Below are positions 1-5,745 of a DNA stretch of 7,754 bases, one piece after another. The notes beneath the pieces are model-generated. The model searched no databases and was not told the origin of the DNA. It was given only the letters and a program-made list of their open reading frames with translations. The position numbers were made by a program, and so were the translations under genes. Origin of the DNA: Chloroflexota bacterium (GTDB taxonomy: Bacteria > Chloroflexota > Anaerolineae > Thermoflexales > Thermoflexaceae); the NCBI GenBank assembly GCA_030550075.1, contig JAUQQB010000125.1, positions 1 to 7,754 on the forward strand. Direction: 5' to 3'. Within the stretch, counting starts at the first letter, position 1. Each line of letters opens with the position of its first letter.

Positions 1-52
1 CGCCCTGCTCCGCCCCCAAAGCCCCCATGGGAAACGAACTGCGTAAGTCCTA
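1..52. repeat. Right end of a short inverted-repeat (MITE-like) element, body cut by window edge
   Basis: Positions 39-52 read CTGCGTAAGTCCTA. This differs by one base from CTGCGTAACTCCTA, which is the reverse complement of 7690-7703, and its terminal part matches the right arm at 5732-5742. The bases just inside it (AACGAACTGCG) also resemble those inside the 7690 copy (TTTCAACTGCG). By analogy with the complete copy at 5655-5742, the body of this copy should extend leftward past position 1. Only this end is visible. Confidence 0.45.
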
Positions 53-307
53 ATGGATTTTCGGGAGCTGGGTCGAGCGCCTTGCCCCAAACCCACAGGA
101 ACGGAAATGTTTCGTCGGTAGGGGCGAAAAATTTCTCGCCCATGAGGGGAACGCTCGACTGCTTCCCCTGAATGGGTCTCGGGTCCAGGCCCTTCATCCT
201 TGGAATCGGAGGGGGATGCCCCTTCATCCGAAAACCGATATGAGCAAATCCTGCTCCGTTGCGCTCTTGGCGGTGCCTACGCGGGTTTAGCGTTTGCCCC
301 TCCCCTC

Positions 308-346
308 TACCCTATCCCCCGCCGCTTCGCGGCGGGGGATAGGGTA
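308..346. repeat. Long perfect hairpin (17-18 bp stem)
   Basis: The left arm at 308-324 (TACCCTATCCCCCGCCG) is the exact reverse complement of 330-346. The five bases CTTCG between them allow one more C-G pair and leave a three-base loop. The stem is very GC-rich. No T-run follows on either strand, so it is not a classical intrinsic terminator. It lies 120 bases upstream of the ligase start and next to a second hairpin, in what would be the leader of that transcript. Confidence 0.8.
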
Positions 347-355
347 AATGAAAGT

Positions 356-400
356 TCGGGTGTTGGGGCGGCCCGCAAAGCGGGCTGCCCCAACACCCGA
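356..400. repeat. Long hairpin (21 bp stem, AAA loop)
   Basis: The left arm at 356-376 (starting TCGGGTGTTGGGGC) pairs with 380-400 over 21 positions, with a single G-U type mismatch (G370 against T386) and an AAA loop at 377-379. It starts ten bases after the previous hairpin. Its sequence is unrelated to that hairpin, but the architecture is the same (long GC-rich stem, three-base loop). No T-tract follows on either strand. Confidence 0.8.
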
Positions 401-466
401 AAGCCCATAGTTTGCAGAAGAGAAAAAGGATTCGCTCAGCTAAGCGGAGTGCTCAAACAGAAAGCC

Positions 467-1945
467 ATGCGGCCTGTTTATCTGAAGTCCGGTTTCGTAA
501 ATCCGATGGGACGACTCTCTCAGGGCCTTCGATGGAAAAGGTGGTCGCTCCACCCGGAGCGATGGTGGGGGATTCTGGCCTTCGGCCTGGGCCTGCTACT
601 CATGTGGAAACTGGAGGCCCTTGTTGAGTTCGCTGCGGCCATGGCCGCGTTGGCTTTCCTCCTGCGGGTCCCGGAGGCCGGCCTGGGGGCAGCACTGCTC
701 ACCGGGCCGCTGGCGCCGCTGGAAAACGAGCTCTGGCGTCCGCCCTTCAATAGCGCTCAGATCCTCCTGGGTCTGGCACTCCTGGCCTGGGGATGGCGCG
801 GGCTGGTGCGACGAGACCTCCGGGTTCCCGGCTGGGGATGGGCCTGGGCTTACGGACTCTTCCTGGGTTGCGCCCTGCTTTCCCTTTCCTGGGCCTCATC
901 GTGGGAAGATGGGCTTCCGGAATGGATAAAGTGGGCGCAGATAGGATTTGTTGTGATCCTCGTCCTCACCGCCTCCCCTCGCATCCAGCGTGTTCTCCTG
1001 GGAGCTGCCCTGATCTCTGGAGCCATCCAGGCCGGCATCGGGATCTGGCAGGCTTTCCTGCGGGGGACCGGTCCGGAGCATTTCCAGCTCCCCGGCCTCT
1101 CCCTCTATCGGGCCTATGGGACGTTCCAGCAACCTAACCCCTTCGCCGGGATGATGGGGCTGATCGCACCGGTGGCCCTGGGGCTTGCCTTCGGGTCGCT
1201 CCGCTATCCCCAGCGATCCATCCGGGAAACGCTGCTGGGGCTGGGGGCGTTCAGCGTCGGGGGCCTGGCGCTGCTGGCTCTGATCGTTTCTTGGTCTCGA
1301 GGCGCGTGGCTGGGGGCGGCCATCGCGATAGGAACATTGATCGTGATGTTGCCTGCTCGAAGCCGGTGGGGGTTCGCCGCACTAACAGCCCTGATCCTGG
1401 CGGGGGCCTTCCTGTGGATCGCGGGATGGATCCCGGTGCCCATCCGGGATCGCCTGGCGGGGGCGATGGAGGAGCTTCAGGTCACCGATGTGCGCGGGGT
1501 GGAGGTGAACGAAGCGAATTTCGCGATCATCGAGCGGCTGGCCCACTGGCAGGCCGCGGTGGAGATGATTCGAGCGCATCCGTGGCGGGGGGTTGGATTC
1601 GGGAACTACGCCGCTGCCTATCCGGCCTATGCTCTGATCCGATGGCCGAACCCGCTGGGCCACGCCCATAACATCTATTTGAACATGGCTGCGGAAATGG
1701 GCTTTATTGGCCTCCTGCTCTATCTGCTGCTCTGGATCGTGATTGGAATCCACACATGGCGCGCGTGGCGAGGCCATACAGGATGGCGCCGCGGGCTGGC
1801 AGCGGGGCTGATGGCTGCGTGGATGCATTTGCATGTCCATCAGTTCTTCGATAATCTTTACGTGGCAAACCTGCCTCTGTTGATCGCCCTGTATGGGGCA
1901 TGGGTGGAGCTCTTGGCTCGGGAGCCGGTGAAAGGAGCTCCCTGA
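467..1945 (+). CDS. O-antigen ligase/polymerase-family membrane protein (Wzy_C type)
   Basis: The product is a 492-residue polytopic inner-membrane protein of the O-antigen ligase / Wzy polymerase superfamily, which transfers or polymerises lipid-linked glycans on the periplasmic face. Roughly ten to twelve hydrophobic segments alternate with short basic loops. Family landmarks from the ATG at 467 are GTFQQPNPFAG (about 218-228), VSWSRGAWLG (about 274-283, with the conserved Arg in SRG), a large loop at about 320-400 containing HPWRGVGFGNY (371-381), and GHAHNIYLNMAAEMGFIG (398-415). This is the classical Wzy_C layout. Start choice: the frame is open back to a TTG at 200, but that region contains long hairpins. 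The ATG at 467 and the ATG at 506 are the realistic starts, and neither has a strong ribosome-binding site. A GtrA-like gene follows 61 bases downstream on the same strand, supporting a surface-glycan role. Substrate unknown. Ligase versus polymerase cannot be decided from sequence alone. Confidence 0.85.
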   Translation: MRPVYLKSGFVNPMGRLSQGLRWKRWSLHPERWWGILAFGLGLLLMWKLEALVEFAAAMAALAFLLRVPEAGLGAALLTGPLAPLENELWRPPFNSAQILLGLALLAWGWRGLVRRDLRVPGWGWAWAYGLFLGCALLSLSWASSWEDGLPEWIKWAQIGFVVILVLTASPRIQRVLLGAALISGAIQAGIGIWQAFLRGTGPEHFQLPGLSLYRAYGTFQQPNPFAGMMGLIAPVALGLAFGSLRYPQRSIRETLLGLGAFSVGGLALLALIVSWSRGAWLGAAIAIGTLIVMLPARSRWGFAALTALILAGAFLWIAGWIPVPIRDRLAGAMEELQVTDVRGVEVNEANFAIIERLAHWQAAVEMIRAHPWRGVGFGNYAAAYPAYALIRWPNPLGHAHNIYLNMAAEMGFIGLLLYLLLWIVIGIHTWRAWRGHTGWRRGLAAGLMAAWMHLHVHQFFDNLYVANLPLLIALYGAWVELLAREPVKGAP

Positions 1946-2006
1946 TTCCCCTTTGCCAGAGGCTTGGCTGCGGAAGTCCTACCTAATTCACCCTGGAGGC
2001 CGTCCG

Positions 2007-2468
2007 GTGGAAAGAAGACTTTCCCTTCGACCCGCGCTGGGAGATCTCTATCGAGCGTATCGCAAGGAGATCGTGCGATTTCTGAAATTTTGTGTAGTGG
2101 GGACGACAGGCTTTGTCGTGGACACTGGAATCCTGAACGGTCTGATCTTCCTGGGCGGATGGATCCCGGTCCTGGCGAAAGCGGTTTCGTTTACGGCTGC
2201 AGTCATGAATAACTTTCTGTGGAACCGTTACTGGACCTACCCCGAGTCCCGATCGAAGCCCATCTGGCAGCAGATCTCTCAGTTCTTTATGGTGAACACC
2301 GCTGGCCTGGGGATCAACCTGGCTGTGTTCGGGACGGTCTCGGGGCTCCTGATCCCTCGTCTGGGGATGAAGTGGGGGGTGAATATCGCTCAGGTGATCG
2401 CGGTCGGGGTGGCGCTCTTCTGGAACTTCCTGGCGAATCGCTTCTGGACGTATAACGATGTGCCCTGA
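2007..2468 (+). CDS. GtrA-like family membrane protein
   Basis: The product is a 153-residue protein of the GtrA-like (PF04138) family. These are four-helix membrane proteins thought to help move polyprenyl-linked sugars across the membrane for surface glycosylation. After a basic N-terminus, FLKFCVVGTTGFVVDTG (25-41) begins the first membrane segment. The two halves of the family fold show as a visible internal repeat: NNFLWNRYWTY at 68-78 and WNFLANRFWTY at 139-149, each ending a hydrophobic segment. Further segments are at about 46-70, 93-115 and 124-143. The start is taken as GTG 2007 because GGAGG at 1995-1999 lies seven bases before it. The TTG at 1953 would add 18 residues but has its nearest purine-rich site 15 bases away. 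It probably shares a transcript with the ligase gene just upstream. Confidence 0.88.
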   Translation: MERRLSLRPALGDLYRAYRKEIVRFLKFCVVGTTGFVVDTGILNGLIFLGGWIPVLAKAVSFTAAVMNNFLWNRYWTYPESRSKPIWQQISQFFMVNTAGLGINLAVFGTVSGLLIPRLGMKWGVNIAQVIAVGVALFWNFLANRFWTYNDVP

Positions 2469-2609
2469 GGGTTCCCTGTCCCTTTTGGGTGGGATGAGGG
2501 GGAGGGCCGCCGCTCACTCCGAATCTTTGTGATTTGCTCACCCGTGTTGCCGATTCGATATTAGCAGATCCACGGACAGATGCCCAGCTTTCATCGGCAA
2601 ACCGCCCTT

Positions 2610-2659
2610 TCCTCCTCTTCACGGCCCGAAGGGCCGTGGAGAGGAGGATTTTATATTTT
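2610..2659 (+). terminator. Probable intrinsic terminator downstream of the gtrA-like gene
   Basis: An 18-bp stem (2610-2627 with 2631-2648, one G-U type mismatch, GAA loop) is followed at once by the T-rich run TTTTATATTTT at 2649-2659. GC-rich hairpin plus T-tract is the form of a Rho-independent terminator reading on +. It lies about 140 bases after the GtrA-like stop codon, so the transcript would carry a long 3' tail. The similar three-base loops of the other hairpins in the window leave open that it is one of a palindrome family rather than a dedicated terminator. Confidence 0.5.
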
Positions 2660-2783
2660 GGGGCAGGCAAGCCCGCCTACTCTAAAATTCCCAGAAGGAA
2701 GAGAGCGCCGAAGTTCCAATGGTGCGATCCGCCGAAATCAGGGTCTGTTAGGCAGATCCAGAGGGCTGATCCTTCCTCAGGGG

Positions 2784-2828
2784 TTTTGGGCTGGATGGGC
2801 TGCCCTCGGCAGCCCGCTTAGCCCAAAA
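2784..2828. repeat. Compound hairpin in the leader of the SelW-like gene
   Basis: The outer arms TTTTGGGCT (2784-2792) and AGCCCAAAA (2820-2828) pair exactly. The inner arms GGGCTGCC (2797-2804) and GGCAGCCC (2808-2815) also pair exactly around a three-base CTC loop, with a short mostly wobble-paired interruption between the two stems. The T-run precedes the stem and the A-run follows it on both strands, which is the wrong order for an intrinsic terminator. It ends 17 bases before the GGAGG of the SelW-like gene, so it would sit in that mRNA's leader. Confidence 0.65.
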
Positions 2829-2855
2829 ATCTCAGCATTAACCACGGAGGCTCCC

Positions 2856-3095
2856 GTGCTGCGCGTAGAGATCGAATATTGTGCGGTTTGAGGGTATCTT
2901 CCCCGAGCGGTCAGGTTGACCGAAGAGTTGCTCAAGGAGTTCGAGGGGCAGATCGCTTCCTGGACGCTCATTCCATCCAGCGGGGGCGTCTTCGAGGTGC
3001 GGGTGAATGGAGAACTCGTGTTCTCCAAGAAACAGCTGGGGCGCCACGCGGAGGTGGAGGAGATCCGCCAGGCGTTAGGCACCTGGTTGAAGTGA
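2856..3095 (+). CDS. SelW/Rdx-family selenoprotein read through an in-frame TGA (Sec)
   Basis: A 79-residue thioredoxin-like SelT/SelW/SelH (Rdx, PF10262) protein, a presumed cytosolic thiol-redox enzyme. GTG 2856 is preceded by GGAGG (2846-2850, spacing five). The first eleven codons give MLRVEIEYCAV. Codon 12 is TGA (2889-2891), and the same frame continues GYLPRAVRLTEELLKEF, then SSGGVFEVRVNGELVFSKK and LGRHAEVEEI, to a TGA stop at 3093-3095. Both sides of the internal TGA are in one frame and both match the family. Read as selenocysteine, the site becomes C9-A-V-U12-G-Y, the CxxU redox motif known from SelW (CGAUGY in the mammalian protein). UGA is an ordinary stop in neighbouring genes, so general reassignment is not the explanation. 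Ordinary gene callers would miss or truncate this gene. The alternative is a nonsense mutation of a CxxC form. Selenocysteine machinery (selA, selB, selC, selD) is not in the window and needs to exist elsewhere in the genome. Confidence 0.82.
2897..2926 (+). promoter_or_regulatory. Candidate bacterial SECIS element
   Basis: Just after the in-frame TGA the mRNA can fold CGGTCA (2908-2913) against TGACCG (2917-2922) around a GGT loop. A possible lower stem of TCTTC (2897-2901) with GAAGA (2922-2926) would leave a left-side bulge and compete for G2922. The apical loop begins with G and lies 22 bases after the TGA. Bacterial SECIS elements are described as stem-loops in the coding region directly downstream of UGA, with a G at the first or second loop position and a loop roughly 16-37 bases from the codon, so this fits. 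They are poorly conserved in sequence, so the call leans on position. Confidence 0.5.
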
Positions 3096-3160
3096 TCTCG
3101 TAGAGTTATGAAGACCGCCATCCAACGGCCTCCACTTTCTTTGCAGACTTAGGCTGTGAT

Positions 3161-4472
3161 TCAACGCGCTCGGCCTGCCGGGAAGGTTCCCACACCGAAA
3201 ATCTGTGGAGACAGCCGGATGCCGGCGGCCTCGAGGCGGGACATGAAATGCGGGCGGATCCCGGTCGGCCGATGGACCCCTTCCACCCTTCCCTGCTCCT
3301 CGCTGATCGCCTTCGCCTGGAAAGTAAACAGATCCTGCAACACCACCGTGTCCCCTTCCATCCCCTGGATCTCTGTAACGCGGGTGATCTTCCGCGAGCC
3401 GTCCCGCAGCCGCTCCTGCTGCACGATGAGATCGATCGCCGAGGCAATCTGCGTGCGAACCACCCGCAGGGGAAGATCCATGCCGACCATTAGCACCATT
3501 GTCTCCAGACGGGAGAGAGCATCCCAGGGGGCTGTTCGCGTGAATGGTGGTCATCGAGCCCTCATGGCCAGTGTTCATCGCCTGGAGCATATCCAGGGCC
3601 TCCGCCCCCCGGCATTCCCCCACGAGGATCCGATCAGGTCGCATACGCAGGGCGTTGATCACCAGATCCCGAATGGTAATTCTCCCGCTCCCATCGGGCA
3701 GAGCAGGCGCCGCCTCCAGCCGCACGACATGACGCTGTTGCAACTGAAGCTCCGCCGCATCCTCAATGGTGATAATGCGCTCGTCCTCCGGGATGAACGC
3801 GGAAAGCACGTTCAATAAGGTCGTCTTCCCCGAACCAGTCCCACCAGAGATGGCGATGTTTAACCGGGCGATCACACACGCGCGCAGAAACTCCGCCATC
3901 TCCGGCGTCATAGTCCCGAAGCGGATGAGGTCTTCCACCGTCAGTCGCCGCGCCGGGAATTTACGGATCGTAATGGTGGGCCCGTTCAGGGCACAAGGCG
4001 GGATGATCACATTCACCCGCGAGCCGTCCGGGAGGCGAGCGTCGGCCATCGGCCAAGTGCGATCCACCTTGCGTCCCAGGGGCTTGAGAATCCGCTCAAT
4101 GACCTCCATTACGTGATGCTCATCCCGGAACCGCACGTCTACTTCAACGATCTTCCCGTCTCGCTCCACGTAGACCTGATGAGGGCCATTGACCATGATC
4201 TCGGTGATCAAGGGATCCCGCACCAGCGGCCCGATGGGGCCATAGCCCACGACCTCGTCTCCGACCTCATCCACCAGCCGTTCCAGCGCCTCTGGAGGCA
4301 GGGAAACCCGCGCGGAGGCCAGCAACTGGCCCACCCGTTCCTGGACCCAGCGCCGGTTCTCCGGCGTCATCCCCATCGACGGGGGCTCCGAACCCCTCCG
4401 CAGTTGCTGGATCACCCAGGTCCGAAGCCGGGCATAATGTTCAGGGGGCAGTGGCAGCTCCTGCTGACTCAA
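3161..4472 (-). CDS. cpaF: CpaF/TadA secretion ATPase, interrupted by a +1 frameshift
   Basis: Hexameric AAA+ motor ATPase of Tad/Flp pilus and type II/IV secretion systems, cytoplasmic at the inner membrane. The TTG start (4472-4470) follows a strong AAAGGAGGT site and overlaps the upstream gene's TGA stop as TTGA, implying coupling. Frame-corrected length is about 436 residues, normal for CpaF. Visible motifs: N-terminal domain with GYGPIGPLVRDPLITEIMVN (76-95), Walker A GGTGSGKT (210-217), Asp box ITIEDAAELQL (234-244), Walker B RILVGECRG (281-289), His box GHEGSMTTIHANSP (302-315). Directly after SP the frame breaks. The family sequence resumes one frame over as DALSRLETMVLMVGMDLPLR and runs to the TGA at 3161. 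Four bases (CTGG) stand where one codon is expected; removing the T (A3526 on +) restores the usual SPRDALSRLE. Without correction the frame runs on to 3075 with an unrelated tail. Real mutation, assembly error and recoding all remain possible. Confidence 0.85.
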
Positions 4473-5566
4473 GGCGACCTCCTTTCCTTTGCAAGCTCCA
4501 GGATTTCCTTCGCCCATTCCCAAATTCGATGGGCAGTGGGGCTTTCCGGCTCGATCTCCTGGAGCGGGCGGCCCTCCTGTAGAGCTCGATGGGCGGTTAC
4601 CGGATCCACCGGCCAGACCCGGATGGGGACGCCCCCCAGGCGGTTCTGGATCTCCGTCTCCGTCCACAGCTCAGGAACGGCCCAGCGTCGCACCCATATG
4701 GGCCAGACCTGTGGCGAGCGAAGGCCCAGCTCCTCCAGATGGCGGAGCACAACCCGTGCCCGCCGCATCCCAGGCCCATGGCTCTCAAAGGTGATGAAAA
4801 TCCGCTGGCACCGGGGGAAGATCTGCGCGGCCACTGACCCGGTGGGATCCCCGACCATCCAGACCAGGAATCCGGCCTGGGGAGCCAGCCACTCCGCTAC
4901 CGATTGCACGATGGTGGCGCTGGGCCTTCCATAGACGGACCAGACCTGGAGCCGCTCCTGAATTGGGATCAGGCCCTCAGCGGGATCTCGCCCCACCCCC
5001 AGGTCCTCCGATGTGATGCGGGGTTCTGCATTGAAGATCATCGCCCCTCGCCCCACTCCTTCCACGTCAACCAAGAACGTTGGGGCATGCACGGCGAGGG
5101 CAGCTGCCAGGGCCGAGATCAAGAGCTCCCCGGCGCTTCCTGGCCAGCTCTCCCCACCTGCGATCTCCAGCGCCTGACCTCCCGGAGCGAGAAGAGGACG
5201 GGTGGCTTTCAGGGTCTCCTGCACGGTTTGCACCAGCGTTTCAGCGGAAACCGGCTTGGTCAGGTAGGCCTGCACATCCAAGCGCTTCTGCTCTGCCGTC
5301 GGGGCCACCTGGGCTTTGGCAGTCAGCACAATCACCGGCAGGCCTCGCAGATCGGTCCGCTGGCGCATGGCTTCCAGGACCTCAAAACCGTCCATCCCGG
5401 GCATCATCAGATCCAGGATGATGAGATCCGGACGCTCCCGGCCCATCACCTCCAGTGCCTGGAAGCCATCCTCCGCGTAAAGGATGTCGTGGCCTGCGCG
5501 TCGAAGCACCAGTCCGATCAAGCGTCGGGCATCGGGGTCATCATCCACCACCAGCAGTCTTGCCAT
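4469..5566 (-). CDS. Response-regulator receiver fused to a degenerate CpaE/ParA-like domain
   Basis: A 365-residue cytoplasmic protein. Residues 1-120 are a complete CheY-like receiver: acidic pocket D8-D10, phospho-acceptor D52 in LIILDLMMPG, T82 in VLTAK, and K104 in LTKPV, so it looks phosphorylatable. Residues from about 130 follow the layout of the CpaE/MinD-like domain of the neighbouring fusion (6450-7631), but the nucleotide-binding loop is missing: where that protein has KGGVGTST, this one has GGESWPGSAGELL. The back half (LVWMVGDPTGS, RIFITFESHGPGMRRARVVL, then the ARRAL-type C-terminal region) still resembles ParA-like ends. I infer a pseudo-ATPase partner or regulator for Tad filament assembly. 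The ATG has GGAGG seven bases upstream. It is followed without a gap by cpaF and preceded by a spacer holding a repeat element. Domain boundaries of the second half are approximate. Confidence 0.82.
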   Translation of the reverse strand: MARLLVVDDDPDARRLIGLVLRRAGHDILYAEDGFQALEVMGRERPDLIILDLMMPGMDGFEVLEAMRQRTDLRGLPVIVLTAKAQVAPTAEQKRLDVQAYLTKPVSAETLVQTVQETLKATRPLLAPGGQALEIAGGESWPGSAGELLISALAAALAVHAPTFLVDVEGVGRGAMIFNAEPRITSEDLGVGRDPAEGLIPIQERLQVWSVYGRPSATIVQSVAEWLAPQAGFLVWMVGDPTGSVAAQIFPRCQRIFITFESHGPGMRRARVVLRHLEELGLRSPQVWPIWVRRWAVPELWTETEIQNRLGGVPIRVWPVDPVTAHRALQEGRPLQEIEPESPTAHRIWEWAKEILELAKERRSP

Positions 5567-5745
5567 GGGAACGCCTCCCCCGCGAGTTCGACGGGGCCAG
5601 ACCGGTTCTCAGGACAGGCCCTGTCCGTCCGTTTTCACCTTTTCCTACACGCACAGGAGTTACGCAGCGGGTTTTCTCCTGGGAGTTTTTAGGGGTGGAG
5701 CCATCCCACCTCTTCTCGTGGGCCCTGAACGGCGTAACTCCTATC
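5567..5745. other. Spacer between the endonuclease V gene and the receiver gene
   Basis: A 179-base gap in the minus-strand series. Half of it is the 88-bp inverted-repeat element (5655-5742), which begins three bases after the endonuclease V stop. The remaining 5567-5654 is the leader of the receiver gene, with its GGAGG site at the end. No clear promoter hexamers were seen by eye, but the gap is the likeliest place for a separate promoter for the receiver–cpaF pair. Confidence 0.5.
5655..5742. repeat. 88-bp MITE-like element with terminal inverted repeats
   Basis: The exact 11-bp inverted ends AGGAGTTACGC (5655-5665) and GCGTAACTCCT (5732-5742) enclose a body with its own internal palindrome (GGGTGGA at about 5693-5699 facing TCCCACC at 5704-5710). 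The copy starting at 7690 shares both the end sequence and the inner GGTGGGA...CCACCCC block, in the opposite orientation. No transposase is encoded, so this looks like a non-autonomous mobile or palindromic repeat. No convincing target duplication was found: CCTACA occurs on both sides (5644-5649 and 5745-5750) but is not directly adjacent to the left end. Confidence 0.65.

Larger units (their letters stand above)
1..466. other. Gene-free left spacer with repeat end and tandem hairpins
   Basis: I see no gene here that I can support. An open frame does run from a TTG at 200 into the downstream ligase gene, but it crosses two long perfect or near-perfect hairpins and encodes a low-complexity, Pro/Arg-rich stretch unlike the family, so I treat it as noncoding. 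Contents from left to right are: the end of a repeat element (motif at 39-52), a minor palindrome (GGGCGA at 122-127 facing TCGCCC at 136-141), a duplicated CCCTTCATCC near 190 and 221, and the hairpins at 308-346 and 356-400. No convincing -35/-10 pair was found by eye. Confidence 0.6.
2469..2855. other. Spacer with hairpins, no gene seen
   Basis: This is a 387-base spacer between the GtrA-like gene and the SelW-like gene. It contains a terminator-like hairpin (2610-2648, then T-rich), an imperfect short palindrome (GGCAGGC at 2662-2668 facing GCCCGCC at 2671-2677), and a compound hairpin at 2784-2828 in the leader of the SelW-like gene. Short open frames exist on both strands but show no recognisable family, no good ribosome-binding site, and run through the palindromes. 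No clear promoter hexamers were found for the downstream gene, although it probably has its own promoter given the terminator-like signal. Confidence 0.55.

Noticed and set aside
200..466. N-terminal extension of the ligase from a TTG at 200
   Set aside because: It runs through two long hairpins, has no ribosome-binding site, and its residues do not resemble the family N-terminus.
2856..3095. General reassignment of UGA as a sense codon
   Set aside because: The ligase, GtrA-like, SelW-like, cpaF and both receiver genes all end at TGA in positions fitting their families.
2879..3103. 74-residue + strand open frame overlapping the SelW-like gene in another frame
   Set aside because: The competing frame gives clear family homology on both sides of the TGA; this one gives none.
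3075..3520. C-terminal tail of the uncorrected cpaF frame
   Set aside because: After HANSP the sequence becomes Gly/Arg/Pro-rich and unrelated to CpaF, while the true C-terminus continues in the next frame.
3521..3533. Programmed +1 frameshift in cpaF
   Set aside because: A CCC-C slip could restore the frame, but there is no stimulatory stop codon or rare-codon pause next to it, and frameshifting is not known in this family; a plain insertion is simpler. Kept only as an alternative.
4113..5692. Long + strand open frames (4113-4934 and 4904-5692) opposite cpaF and the receiver gene
   Set aside because: They are antisense to well-supported genes, show His/Pro/Gln-rich composition and no family features; they are by-products of high GC.
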